This document shows, in pieces, positions 28,407 through 38,117 of a DNA stretch of 64,000 nt; position 1 is the stretch's first letter; every line of letters begins with the position of its first letter. The notes beneath the pieces were generated by a model, which searched no databases, was not told the origin of the DNA, and saw only the letters and a program-made list of their open reading frames with translations. Source of the stretch: Streptomyces iconiensis (GTDB lineage: Bacteria; Actinomycetota; Actinomycetes; Streptomycetales; Streptomycetaceae); NCBI RefSeq assembly GCF_028657195.3, contig NZ_JANCPR020000053.1:1-64000 (forward strand). Direction: 5' to 3'. Made by a program: the position numbers and the translations under genes.

Positions 28407-29594
28407 TCAGGTGAGGCCCGCGTTGCGGGCTCGGGTTACTACGGGGGCGATGGTTTCGGCTACGGCCTCTATGTCGGCCTTGGTGGAGGTGTGGCCGAGG
28501 GAGAAGCGGAGGGTGCCGCGGGCCAGGTCGGGGTCGGTGCCGGTGGCGAGGAGGACGTGGCTGGGCTGGGCCACGCCCGCCGTACAGGCCGAGCCGGTCG
28601 AGCACTCGATGCCCTGCGCGTCCAGGAGCAGCAGCAGGGAGTCGCCCTCGCAGCCGGGGAAGGAGAAGTGCGCGTTGGCGGGGAGGCGGCCTGCCGGGTC
28701 GGGGTCGCCGTTGAGTACGGCGTCGGGCACGGCGTCGAGCACCGCTTCGACGAGCGCGTCCCGCAGGGGCCCGACCTCCCGCACGAATTCGTCGCGCCGC
28801 TCGACGGCGAGCCTGCCCGCGGTGGCGAAGGCCGCGACGGCCGGGGTGTCGAGGGTGCCGGAGCGTACGTGCCGCTCCTGGCCGCCGCCGTGCAGCAGCG
28901 GTACGGGCGTGTACTCGCGGCCCAGCAGGAGCGCGCCGATGCCGTAGGGGCCGCCGATCTTGTGGCCCGTGACGGTCAGCGCCGCGAGGCCGGAGTCCTC
29001 GAACCCGATGTCGAGCTGGCCGAACGCCTGCACCGCGTCGGCGTGCAGCGGTACGCCGAACTCGGCGGCGATCTGAGCGAGTTCCCGTACGTCCGTGACG
29101 GTGCCGATCTCGTTGTTGGCCCACATCACGGTGGCGAGCGCCACGTCGTCGGGGTCGCGTTCCAGTGCCTCGCGAAACGCGTCGGGCCGTACGCGGCCGT
29201 ACACGTCGACCGGAAGCCATTCCACGCGGGCGCCCTCGTGCTCGGCCAGCCACTCGACGGCGTCGAGGACGGCGTGGTGCTCGACGGGGCTGGCGAGTAC
29301 GCGCGTACGGGCCTCGTCGGCGTCTCTGCGCGCCCAGTAGAGCCCCTTGACCGCGAGGTTGTCGGCCTCGGTGCCGCCGCCGGTGAAGACCACCTCGCTG
29401 GGCCGCGCGCCGAGCGAGGCGGCGAGCGATTCCCTGGACTCCTCGACCGTGCGGCGCGCGCGGCGTCCCGCTCCGTGCAGGGACGAGGCGTTGCCGACGA
29501 CCGTGAGCTGCTCGGTCATCGTCCGCACCGCTTCGGGCCACATGGGCGTGGTTGCGGCGTGGTCGAGATAGACGGAATGGGCGGTGTCAGCCAT
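28407..29594 (-). CDS. Cysteine desulfurase (NifS/IscS family)
   Basis: A 395-residue PLP enzyme that removes sulfur from cysteine and passes it as persulfide. [15 protein letters not shown] at the start; [19 protein letters not shown] lysine in [19 protein letters not shown]; the persulfide cysteine in [21 protein letters not shown] (short, IscS-like loop). Proximity to mnmA suggests it supplies the thiouridylase, and possibly Fe-S assembly. A -10-like TAGAAT lies about 9 bases before the ATG. Confidence 0.95.
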   Translation of the reverse strand: MADTAHSVYLDHAATTPMWPEAVRTMTEQLTVVGNASSLHGAGRRARRTVEESRESLAASLGARPSEVVFTGGGTEADNLAVKGLYWARRDADEARTRVLASPVEHHAVLDAVEWLAEHEGARVEWLPVDVYGRVRPDAFREALERDPDDVALATVMWANNEIGTVTDVRELAQIAAEFGVPLHADAVQAFGQLDIGFEDSGLAALTVTGHKIGGPYGIGALLLGREYTPVPLLHGGGQERHVRSGTLDTPAVAAFATAGRLAVERRDEFVREVGPLRDALVEAVLDAVPDAVLNGDPDPAGRLPANAHFSFPGCEGDSLLLLLDAQGIECSTGSACTAGVAQPSHVLLATGTDPDLARGTLRFSLGHTSTKADIEAVAETIAPVVTRARNAGLT

Positions 29595-29852
29595 GGTTCC
29601 CCGATTCTACGGGCCTCCGCGGGGCGCATGACGGGCGCGTGGAGGCGTGAGCGCTCGCCACCCTCTGAATCGCCGCAAGTCCGCTATTTATTGCGTGGGT
29701 TGAGGAATCCGCCGGTCACGGTGGTGTGCTTCCCGGGGCCGCACAGGGGACGGCGCCCGGCTGCCGGTGCCGAGCGGCCGGCTGGGAGAGAGTCCGTCCG
29801 GGAGAGAGGGCGGCGGGGAGAGGGGGCGGCGGCGGGCGCAGTGGATTCGAAC

Positions 29853-29858
29853 TAATAT
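29853..29858 (+). promoter_or_regulatory. -10 box for a leaderless transcript
   Basis: TAATAT, the best -10 match in the window, ends 7 bases before ATG 29866, and there is no Shine-Dalgarno sequence. This fixes the start of the following gene. Confidence 0.6.
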
Positions 29859-29865
29859 ACGAACC

Positions 29866-30342
29866 ATGAATGGGTGGCGTGAACTGGCGGGTCCGTGGGC
29901 GCGGGCCACCCTGCCCGACGGGCAGGAGCTGGACGTCATCGTCACCAGCCGCACGCGCACCCGCGACGGCCGCTGGTGGTACGACTGCGAGGCGATCCTG
30001 CCGAGCAGGACCGAGCACGCCGACGGGCGCACCGAGGCCAAGGGAGCGCCGACGCCGATCTGTGTGGCCGCCGACCACATCACCCCGGTCCCGGGCGAGG
30101 ACTACAGCGCCGTGCCCACCGACGGCATCACGGCCGGGCGGCCCTGGCTCGCCGTCCGCGTACACGGTCCGCGTGACGAGCACCCGTGGTGGTGCCTGCA
30201 CCGCCCGGACTGCGGACAGGCCACCGAATACCGCCAGCACCGCCGCCTGACGACCCAGGAGGCGGCCACCCTCCTCGCCACGGCGGAAGAGGCACACGCC
30301 TGCACCGTCTGCCGCCCCGACCGCGCCCTGCGCGCCCACTAG
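29866..30342 (+). CDS. Hypothetical Trp/Cys-containing protein
   Basis: The 158-residue soluble protein was not recognised with certainty. The N-terminal half resembles a small beta-barrel (ARATLPDGQELDVIVTSRTR, DGRWWYDCEAILPSR). The C-terminal half carries two Cys pairs (WWCLHRPDCGQ and HACTVCRPDRAL) that could bind a metal, separated by a helix (RRLTTQEAATLLATAEEA). Start fixed by the -10 box 7 bases upstream; an upstream in-frame start at 29767 would lie in front of this promoter. A strong terminator follows. Confidence 0.72.
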   Translation: MNGWRELAGPWARATLPDGQELDVIVTSRTRTRDGRWWYDCEAILPSRTEHADGRTEAKGAPTPICVAADHITPVPGEDYSAVPTDGITAGRPWLAVRVHGPRDEHPWWCLHRPDCGQATEYRQHRRLTTQEAATLLATAEEAHACTVCRPDRALRAH

Positions 30343-30372
30343 CGAGAGCCGCCGCGCGGGCGTCACGCACAC

Positions 30373-30404
30373 AAGGCCCCCGACCGCGTGCGGTCGGGGG
30401 CCTT
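30373..30404. terminator. Bidirectional hairpin terminator
   Basis: A 15-base perfect inverted repeat (30373-30387 with 30390-30404) and 2-base loop lie between the convergent hypothetical gene and dps. Confidence 0.85.
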
Positions 30405-30426
30405 CCAGCGCCGGAGCCGAGAGGGC

Positions 30427-30903
30427 TCAGCGGCCGTTCTCCGCCTGGAACATCCACGCCTCCTTCTCCAGCTCCCCGATGAGCTGGATGAAGACGTCCT
30501 CGGTGACCGGGTCCACCGGGCCCACGGCCTTCATCCGCTCGCGGGCCTTGCCGATGACGGCGGCGAGAGCGGTGACCATCGCCTGTACGGCCTCGGTGTC
30601 GGGCTGCCAGCCCTCGGAAGCCGCGGGGATGGCGCTGCCGCGCGAGACGGTCGCGGAGCGCCCGTCAGGGGAGACGCCGACGGCCGAGGCACGCTCGGCG
30701 ACGGTGTCGGAGTACTGCCGTGCCGTGTCGACGACCTCGTCGAGCTGGAGATGGATGGACCGGAAGCGCGGGCCGACCACGTTCCAGTGGATCTGCTTGG
30801 CGACGAGGGAGAGGTCGATCAGATCCATCAGCGTGCCCTGAAGCGCCTCACCGACGGTCTTGAGGTCTGTCTCGGGAAGCGTGCTCTTCACTGCGTAGGT
30901 CAC
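30427..30903 (-). CDS. dps: Dps-family ferritin-like DNA-protection protein
   Basis: The 158-residue protein shows the inter-subunit ferroxidase motif KQIHWNVVGPRFRSIHLQLDEVVD. Helices match Dps: TVGEALQGTLMDLIDLSLVA at the start and PVTEDVFIQLIGELEKEAWM at the end. It should form a dodecamer that oxidises and stores iron and protects DNA from peroxide. GTG 30903 is chosen because the conserved fold starts right after it; there is only a weak GAAAG upstream. Streptomyces has several Dps paralogues, so the exact paralogue is unknown. Confidence 0.9.
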   Translation of the reverse strand: MTYAVKSTLPETDLKTVGEALQGTLMDLIDLSLVAKQIHWNVVGPRFRSIHLQLDEVVDTARQYSDTVAERASAVGVSPDGRSATVSRGSAIPAASEGWQPDTEAVQAMVTALAAVIGKARERMKAVGPVDPVTEDVFIQLIGELEKEAWMFQAENGR

Positions 30904-31102
30904 TTGAGGTCGCTTTCTCTCGAATTGCCCCTTCTCCCCTCCAACGTAAGCACACGCGGCGAAAAGGGACACTCGTGGCGAAGAAGAGGGGAAAGGTGAG
31001 GACTTTCGGCCCCCTTCGCCCCGTGTTCGCGACCCGGGTTCCCTGCTCCTGGGGATCTACGCCCTGAGCCCGGCGATCTGCGTCCCCGGCACGGGCACCG
31101 GG

Positions 31103-31960
31103 CTACGTGCGCGCGAGCTGGCGGGACTGGGCGACCAGCCGGTCAGCGCTGTCCCAGACCTCGGCGTCCTCCTCCAGGTAGCCGCCCGCGAGGTTGCGGG
31201 TGGTGACGGAGACGCGCAGGGGGCCGGGCGCGGGGCGGGCGCGTACGTGCACGGTGAGTTCGACGGTGGGCAGCCAGCCGGTCAGGCCCAGCTCGAAGCC
31301 GGTGGGCGGGAGCGCGTCCACGGCCGTGAGGAGCGAGAGCGGGTCGGGCTCACGCCCGTCGGCCAGCGCGAACCAGCCACGCATCTCGCCGCGGTGACTG
31401 GGCGCACCCAGTGCCCAGCCGCTGGTCCCTGGGTCGATACGCAGGTCGAGGCGGCGTGCCATCTCGGGTACCGACTGGGTGCCATCGGGGTGGTCGGTCG
31501 GGCGGAAGCACTTCTCAAGGGGTGTGATGGCGGGCGGCTCAGCGCTCGTGCGCACGTCGTCGGACAGCCCGGCGAGGTCGCCGTACGTGGCCAGGACGCG
31601 GATGCGCTCGGTCTCCCCGCCGTTCCCGTCGGCCTGGAAGAGGCCGGCCGAGCCCGTGGAGACCGTGCGGCCCGTGCGCGCGGTGTCCGTACGGATCACG
31701 GCAGGGCCCGCGACGGTCGCGGTGAGGTAGTGGGCGCTGATCGTGAACGGGTCCTGATGCGGCAGCGCCTCGCCCAGCGCGCGGGCGAGCACGGACAGGA
31801 GGTAGCCGCCGTTGAGGGCCTTGCCTATCGCCCAGCCCGGGGAGAGCCGCGCTTCGTACACCCCGGGCTCGCGGGCCCGCACGGCGGTGTCGCGGTCGAA
31901 CTCACTGGTCACGGGTGTCACCCGGGGAGCAACTACGGCGTCAACTGGTGCGTCGGACAT
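31103..31960 (-). CDS. Acyl-CoA thioesterase-like (double hotdog) protein
   Basis: A 285-residue protein with two hotdog-like halves. N-terminal half: LSPGWAIGKALNGGYLLSVLARALGEAL (the N-G-G-Y-L stretch is typical of TesB-like thioesterases), PFTISAHYLTATVAGPAVI. C-terminal half: RGWFALADGREPDPLSLLTAVDALPPTGF and TVELTVHVRARPAPGPLRVS. It probably hydrolyses acyl-CoA esters; substrate unknown. A -10 box 7 bases before the ATG suggests leaderless expression. Divergent from the aldehyde-dehydrogenase-like gene. Confidence 0.82.
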   Translation of the reverse strand: MSDAPVDAVVAPRVTPVTSEFDRDTAVRAREPGVYEARLSPGWAIGKALNGGYLLSVLARALGEALPHQDPFTISAHYLTATVAGPAVIRTDTARTGRTVSTGSAGLFQADGNGGETERIRVLATYGDLAGLSDDVRTSAEPPAITPLEKCFRPTDHPDGTQSVPEMARRLDLRIDPGTSGWALGAPSHRGEMRGWFALADGREPDPLSLLTAVDALPPTGFELGLTGWLPTVELTVHVRARPAPGPLRVSVTTRNLAGGYLEEDAEVWDSADRLVAQSRQLART

Positions 31961-31967
31961 GGCAGGA

Positions 31968-31973
31968 ACGGTA
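31968..31973 (-). promoter_or_regulatory. -10 box for a leaderless thioesterase transcript
   Basis: On the minus strand TACCGT ends exactly 7 bases before ATG 31960, with no Shine-Dalgarno sequence in between. Confidence 0.45.
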
Positions 31974-32108
31974 CACGGGGCGGTTACCCGTGGGTAGGGA
32001 CCATGGGGCGGGCGTGGATCCGGGGTGGATCACTGCTCTGGCCCCCTTCACCAATTCCCCCTCCCCGTACTTAACTTGTGCCCCGACCGGCGAAAGGAAC
32101 CCAGCGGC

Positions 32109-33536
32109 ATGTCGTACTTCGCGGATCTCGCGCTCCAGCACGTCGACGGCGTGTGGCGGCAGGGCTCCGGCGCCTGGGACATCATCGACTTCGACCCGTA
32201 CAGCGGCGAGAAGCTCGCATCCGTCACAGTCGCCACCGAGAGCGAGATCGACGACGCCTTCGCCGCCGCCGAGCGGGCGCGGCCCGCCTGGGCCGCCGCC
32301 GGGGGCCACGCCCGGCGGGAGGTCCTGGAGCGCGTCGTACGGCTGATCGAGGAGCGGGGCACGGCGCTGGCCGGGGCGCTGACCGCCGAGACGGGCACGA
32401 CACGGAGCCGTGCGGAGTACGAACTGCGCCTCGCACGCGAGTGCCTGCGGGACGCGGGCGCGCTCGCCGTCGAGCCCTCGGTCCACATGCCGCCCTCGCC
32501 CGTCGAGGGCAAGGAGAACCACGTGCTGCGCGAGCCGGCCGGGGTGGTGTGCGCGATCACCCCGTTCCACCACCCGTTCCTGCGGGCGCTCGCCACCGTC
32601 GCGCCCGCGCTGGCCCTCGGCAACACCGTCGTGCTCAAGCCGCACCAGAGCACCCCGGTGGCGGGCGGCACCCTGCTCGCACACCTGCTGGAGGAGGCGG
32701 GACTGCCCGGCGGGGTGCTGAACGTCGTGATCACCGACATCGCCGAGATCGGCGACGCGCTGCTCGCACACCCCACGCCCGGCGTCATCGCGTACGCGGG
32801 CTCCGAGCGGACAGGCCGCGAGGTCGCGGCCGTCGCTGCGGGCCACTTCAAGCGGTGCGTGCTGGACGTCAGCGGCGGCGGGCCCTTCATCGTGCTCGAC
32901 GACGCGGATGTGCGGCGCGCGGCCGAGGCCGCCTGCTTCAGCCGCCTGGTCCACCAGGGGCAGGGCGGCGGAGCCCCCGCGAGCAGGGTCCTGGTGGACC
33001 GCGCCGTCGAGCGGGAGTTCACCGAGGCGTTCACCGCGCTGGCCTCGGCCCTCGTCACGGGTGACCCCCGCGACCCGGCGACCCGCGTGGGCCCGCTCGT
33101 CAGCCCCGCGCAGGCCGAGTCGACAGCGGGGCTCCTGCGCCAGGCCGTCGCCGGGGGCGCCGTGGCGCTCGTACCGGGCGGGACCGAGGAGGTGGACGGC
33201 GCCCTGCTGCGCCCCACCGTGCTGGGCGAACTCCCGGAGGACGCCGCGCTGCTGCACCAGGAGGTGCACGGCCCCGTGGCGCTGGTGCTCCCGTTCAAGG
33301 ACGAGGACGAGGCCGTACGGCTGGCCAGTCGGACCCCGTACGGAAGCGGCGGCGCCGTCCACACCCGCGACCTGTCCCGTGGCCTCGCCCTCGCACACCG
33401 CCTGGAGGGCGGCGCCGTCCAGATCAACGGCACGGGCGTACCGGACGAACCCCTGGTGGGCCGCGGGGCGCTGGAGGCGTTCACGAAGGTGCGGTGGCTG
33501 TCGGTGCAGCACGGCCGCAGCGTCTTCCCGTTCTGA
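32109..33536 (+). CDS. Aldehyde dehydrogenase-fold protein lacking catalytic residues
   Basis: A 475-residue protein collinear with ALDH along its length. The NAD-binding part is well kept (NTVVLKPHQSTPVAGGTLLA; PFIVLDDADVRRAAEAA; dimer region QINGTGVPDEPLVGRG). All three catalytic positions differ. The oxyanion Asn (usually TPWNFP) is His154 in ITPFHHPF. The general-base Glu (usually LELGG) is Asp253 in VLDVSGGGP. The nucleophile Cys after GQx is Gly287 in HQGQGGGAPASR, a loop one residue longer than usual. It may be a pseudoenzyme that binds NAD or partners. No frameshift and normal codon use argue against decay. ATG 32109 with AAAGGA upstream. Confidence 0.88.
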   Translation: MSYFADLALQHVDGVWRQGSGAWDIIDFDPYSGEKLASVTVATESEIDDAFAAAERARPAWAAAGGHARREVLERVVRLIEERGTALAGALTAETGTTRSRAEYELRLARECLRDAGALAVEPSVHMPPSPVEGKENHVLREPAGVVCAITPFHHPFLRALATVAPALALGNTVVLKPHQSTPVAGGTLLAHLLEEAGLPGGVLNVVITDIAEIGDALLAHPTPGVIAYAGSERTGREVAAVAAGHFKRCVLDVSGGGPFIVLDDADVRRAAEAACFSRLVHQGQGGGAPASRVLVDRAVEREFTEAFTALASALVTGDPRDPATRVGPLVSPAQAESTAGLLRQAVAGGAVALVPGGTEEVDGALLRPTVLGELPEDAALLHQEVHGPVALVLPFKDEDEAVRLASRTPYGSGGAVHTRDLSRGLALAHRLEGGAVQINGTGVPDEPLVGRGALEAFTKVRWLSVQHGRSVFPF

Positions 33537-33576
33537 TCCCGTCCCGCGAGGCCGGGCCGCGCACCCGGAACAGGCG

Positions 33577-34263
33577 CTAGAGGCCCAGGTTGCCGTCCGG
33601 TCCTGCCGCCTCCGTGTCGGCCTTGGCGCTGCGGCGGTGCCAGGCGCGCGGGGCACGCCAGTTGTAGCGGAGGGCCAGGAGGCGCAGCAGGAAGGCGAGG
33701 GCGGCGGCGGTGAGCGTCGTGCTGGGGCGTACGGCGTCGAAGTGGATGAGCAGTGCGACGGCCGAGGAGCCGACGAGTGCGGGCACCGCGTAGATCTCGC
33801 GGTCCCACCGCAGCAGCGACGGCACCTCGTTCGCGAGCACGTCCCGCAGCACACCGCCGCCAGCCGCCGTGGCGAGACCGAGGACGACGGAAGAGGTGAG
33901 GCTGAGCCCGTACTCGTGCGCCTTCAGCGTCCCTGTCACGCAGAAGAACCCGAGCCCCGCCGCATCGAAGACGTTCACCGCCTTGTTGATGCGCTCGACC
34001 ACCGGGTGCAGGAAGAAGACCAGAACGGTCGAGAGGAGGGGCGTCAGGAAGTATCCGAGGTCGGTGAAGGCCGCCGGCGGTACGGCCCCGATCACGACGT
34101 CCCTGAACAGCCCTCCGCCGAGACCCGTGACAGCCGCGAGCACGGCGATACCGAACACGTCGAAGTTCCGGCGCACGGCCAGCAGGGCGCCGGAGATCGC
34201 GAAGACGAAGATGCCGGCGAGGTCCAGCCAGTGCTGGAGCGAGGGGTCGAAGGCTGTGTCCAC
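33577..34263 (-). CDS. TRIC/UPF0126-type cation channel protein
   Basis: The 228-residue membrane protein has two repeats of three helices plus a seventh helix. The Gly-rich motif appears twice: LAAVTGLGGGLFRDVVIG and LATAAGGGVLRDVLANEVP. Prokaryotic TRIC proteins are homotrimeric monovalent cation channels. GTG 34263 matches the usual family start just before DPSLQHWLDLAGIFVFAISG; GTG 34284 is an alternative. Convergent with the aldehyde-dehydrogenase-like gene. Confidence 0.9.
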   Translation of the reverse strand: MDTAFDPSLQHWLDLAGIFVFAISGALLAVRRNFDVFGIAVLAAVTGLGGGLFRDVVIGAVPPAAFTDLGYFLTPLLSTVLVFFLHPVVERINKAVNVFDAAGLGFFCVTGTLKAHEYGLSLTSSVVLGLATAAGGGVLRDVLANEVPSLLRWDREIYAVPALVGSSAVALLIHFDAVRPSTTLTAAALAFLLRLLALRYNWRAPRAWHRRSAKADTEAAGPDGNLGL

Positions 34264-34380
34264 GACCCCTTTGTATCCGCCCACCGGGCGGTACGGCCCT
34301 GCGGGCCCCGCGGGCGCCCCTGCGGAAAAGAACTCGGGCCCACCGCCTGTCCCCCGGCCGCGGCTTGTCCGTGGTCACTC

Positions 34381-34422
34381 GCGCAGTTCCCCGCGCCCCT
34401 GAAGGGGCGCGGGGAACTGCGC
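34381..34422. repeat. Perfect dispersed palindrome, terminator-like
   Basis: A 19-base perfect inverted repeat (34381-34399 with 34404-34422) with a TGAA loop. Related half-copies occur at 16244-16284 and three times at 28208-28405. It lies in the 290-base gap between oppF (ends 34554) and the start of the TRIC gene, downstream of the opp operon, so it may serve as its terminator. Such GTTCCCCGCGCCCC palindromes are common between Streptomyces genes. Confidence 0.85.
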
Positions 34423-34553
34423 GCTCAGCCACACACAACCGACGGCCGGCCGACCGGAGACCCCGCCGAGCTCTCGACCCGCCCCACGGAGGGGGCGAGC
34501 CGGACTCCCGACCCGCACCCCACGGGGCAAGGCGGCAGGCGGCGGAGCCAACC

Positions 34554-35692
<1,139 letters not shown>

Positions 35693-35696
<4 letters not shown>

Positions 35697-36982
35697 AGCT
35701 TCGGGACAATCTCTTCGGTCCAGATCCGCTGCCTGTCCTCCGGCTCCATGTGGCAGGCGGACAGGTGCCCGGGCTGGGTCTCCCGCAGTTCGGGACGCTC
35801 GGTCCTGGTGACACCGCCGGCCGGTACGTCCGCGTAGGGGCAGCGCGGGTTGAAGGCGCAGCCCTGCGGGATGTTGATCAGGCTGGGCGGGGAGCCCTTG
35901 ACCGGGATGAGGCGGTCGGCCCTGTCCCTGTCGATGCGCGGCATCGAACCGAGGAGACCCCAGGTGTAGGGGTGCTGGGGCTCGTAGAAGACCTTCTCGG
36001 CCGTGCCGTACTCGACGCAGCGGCCCCCGTACATGACCAGGATGTCGTCGGAGAGTTCGGCGACGACGCCCAGGTCGTGGGTGATGATGATGACGGCCGA
36101 GCCGAACTCCTGCTGGAGGTCCCTGATCAGGTCGAGGATCTGGGCCTGGACGGTGACGTCCAGCGCGGTGGTCGGCTCGTCGGCTATCAGCAGCTCGGGG
36201 TTGTTGACCAGCGACATCGCGATCATCGCGCGCTGCCGCATACCGCCGGAGAACTCGTGCGGGTAGCTGGAGAACCGCTTGGCCGGCTCGGGGATACCGA
36301 CCCTGTCCAGCAGTTCGATCGCGCGCCTGCGTGCCGCCTTCTTGTCGACCTTGTGGTGGACGCGGTACGCCTCCACGATCTGATCGCCGACGGTGAAGAA
36401 GGGGTGCAGCGCCGACAGCGGGTCCTGGAAGATCATGGAGATCTCCCGGCCCCTGAGCTTGCGCATCTCGTCCGGGTCGGCCGTCAGCAGCTCCTGGCCG
36501 TTGAGCCAGATCTCGCCGGACAGGTGCGGGCGCTGACGCCCGTACTGGCCGACCGTGTGCAGGCCCATGAGGCCGAGCGAGGTGACCGACTTGCCGGACC
36601 CCGACTCGCCGACGATGCCGAGCGTCTTGCCCTTCTCCAGCGAGAAGGAGAGCCCGTCGACGGACTTGACGAGGCCGTCCTGGGTGGGGAAGTGCACGCG
36701 CAGGTCCCGGACCTCCAGGAACGCCTTCGGCGGCTGCTTCTCCAGCTCGGGCTCGCCGGCCGCTGTGCCGGAGGAGGCGAGACCGCCGGCCCCCCTCGCG
36801 GGAGCCGCGTCCTCGGGGGTCACGGAGGCCCCGGTCGTCCCGGTGGCCTTGGTGGACTCCGCCTTGGACTCCGCTGTGGGGGACTCGGCCTCGGGGGACT
36901 CCGCCTTGGCCGCGTCCGTCCCCTTGCCGGCTTTCACCTTCTTCGCCGGGACGGCGTCGTCTTTGTGCTCGTGGTCTGTCAT
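35693..36982 (-). CDS. oppD: Oligopeptide ABC transporter ATPase, OppD type
   Basis: A 429-residue ABC ATPase: Walker A GIVGESGSGKSVTSLG, Q-loop MIFQDPLSALHPF, signature FSGGMRQRAMIAMSL, Walker B LLIADEPTTALDVTVQ, H-loop IITHDLGVVAEL, and the Cys-rich C-terminal extension (GCAFNPRCPYA). It differs from typical OppD by an N-terminal low-complexity extension of about 90 residues rich in Lys, Ala, Glu, Ser and Thr, with a repeated AESxxAES pattern. ATG 36982 overlaps the oppB stop by 4 bases, supporting this start despite the extension. Confidence 0.93.
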
Positions 36983-37977
36983 CCCAGCCTCACTCGGGGG
37001 TCGATCACGCCGTACAGCAGGTCCACTATGAGGTTCGCGATGACGACGGCGGTTGCGGTGATGAGGGTGACGCCCAGGATCAGCGGGAGGTCGCGTTCGT
37101 TGATCGCCTTGAGCACCGCCTGGCCGAGGCCGGGGATGCTGAAGGTGGTCTCGGTGAGAATCGCGCCGCCCATCAGGGCGCCGATGTCGATGCCGAGGAG
37201 CGTGAGGATGGGCGTCATCGTCGAGCGCATGGCGTGCTTGCCGATGACGACGGGTTCCTTGAGCCCCTTGGCGCGGGCCGTTCTGATGTAGTCCTCGCCC
37301 ATCACCTCCAGCATGGTCGCCCGGGTGAGCCGGGCGTACATCGCGCCGAAGAGGAAGGCGAGCGTGATCCACGGCAGGATCATGCCGCTGAACCATTTGG
37401 ACACGTTCTCGCCGAAGGGCGTGAACGAGTTGGCCACCAGGTCGAATTGGTAGGCGAAGACCGCCAGCGAGAGCAGACCGGTGAAGTAGACGGGCAGCGA
37501 GACGCCGGCCAGCGCGCCGGTCATGGCGAGCCGGTCCCACAGGCTGCCGCGCTTGAGCGCGGAGAGCACACCGACGCTGAGGCCGATCAGCAGCCAGATG
37601 ATGGCCGCGCCCAGTGCCAGCGAGAGCGTGACGGGCAGGCGGTCGGTCAGTACGGGCCAGATCTCCTGCTCGGAGCGGAAGGAGTAGCCGAAGCAGGGCG
37701 CTGAGCAGTGCGTCGTGTCACCGCCGCCGACGTAGTCCCGCCCGAAGAAGATGCCCTTGAAGAACTCGAAGAGCTGGACGAGGACCGGATCGTCGAGTTG
37801 GAGCTTCTGGCGGATGCCCTCAATGGACTCCTTGTCGGCCTGCTTGCCGACGAACATCGTGGCCGGGTCCGTGCCCGTCCACTTGGGAATCAGGAAGAAG
37901 ATGCAGAAGACCGCCAGGATGATGACGACCAGCATCACTGCGACGGCGAACAGCCGCCTGATGAGGTATGTGAGCAC
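36979..37977 (-). CDS. oppB: Oligopeptide ABC transporter permease, OppB type
   Basis: A 332-residue permease with six membrane helices. N-terminal MLTYLIRRLFAVAVMLVVIIL is typical of OppB/DppB. The EAA-loop consensus is seen in YIRTARAKGLKEPVVIGKHAM. The periplasmic loop after helix 1 contains two cysteines (THCSAPCFGYSF). It overlaps oppD by 4 bases and follows the substrate-binding gene across a hairpin. Confidence 0.93.
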   Translation of the reverse strand: MLTYLIRRLFAVAVMLVVIILAVFCIFFLIPKWTGTDPATMFVGKQADKESIEGIRQKLQLDDPVLVQLFEFFKGIFFGRDYVGGGDTTHCSAPCFGYSFRSEQEIWPVLTDRLPVTLSLALGAAIIWLLIGLSVGVLSALKRGSLWDRLAMTGALAGVSLPVYFTGLLSLAVFAYQFDLVANSFTPFGENVSKWFSGMILPWITLAFLFGAMYARLTRATMLEVMGEDYIRTARAKGLKEPVVIGKHAMRSTMTPILTLLGIDIGALMGGAILTETTFSIPGLGQAVLKAINERDLPLILGVTLITATAVVIANLIVDLLYGVIDPRVRLG

Positions 37978-37995
37978 TGCTCTCAGCCGCCCATC

Positions 37996-38042
37996 GGCGG
38001 CCCGGCCCTTCCTCCCGGTCAGGGAGTCACGGCCGGGCCGCC
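37996..38042 (-). terminator. Intra-operon hairpin between oppA and oppB
   Basis: A 12-base perfect inverted repeat (37996-38007 with 38031-38042) encloses a second short stem (CTCCC/GGGAG). It lies just past the oppA stop in the only large gap of the operon. Such hairpins often stabilise the upstream message, so more binding protein than permease is made. Confidence 0.6.
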
Positions 38043-38117
38043 TCAGCGGCCTTCACCTGCCCTTCGTGCCAGCGGCGGGTGGCGCCGTCAGATGGTGATG
38101 TCGGTGACTGTCAGGAG

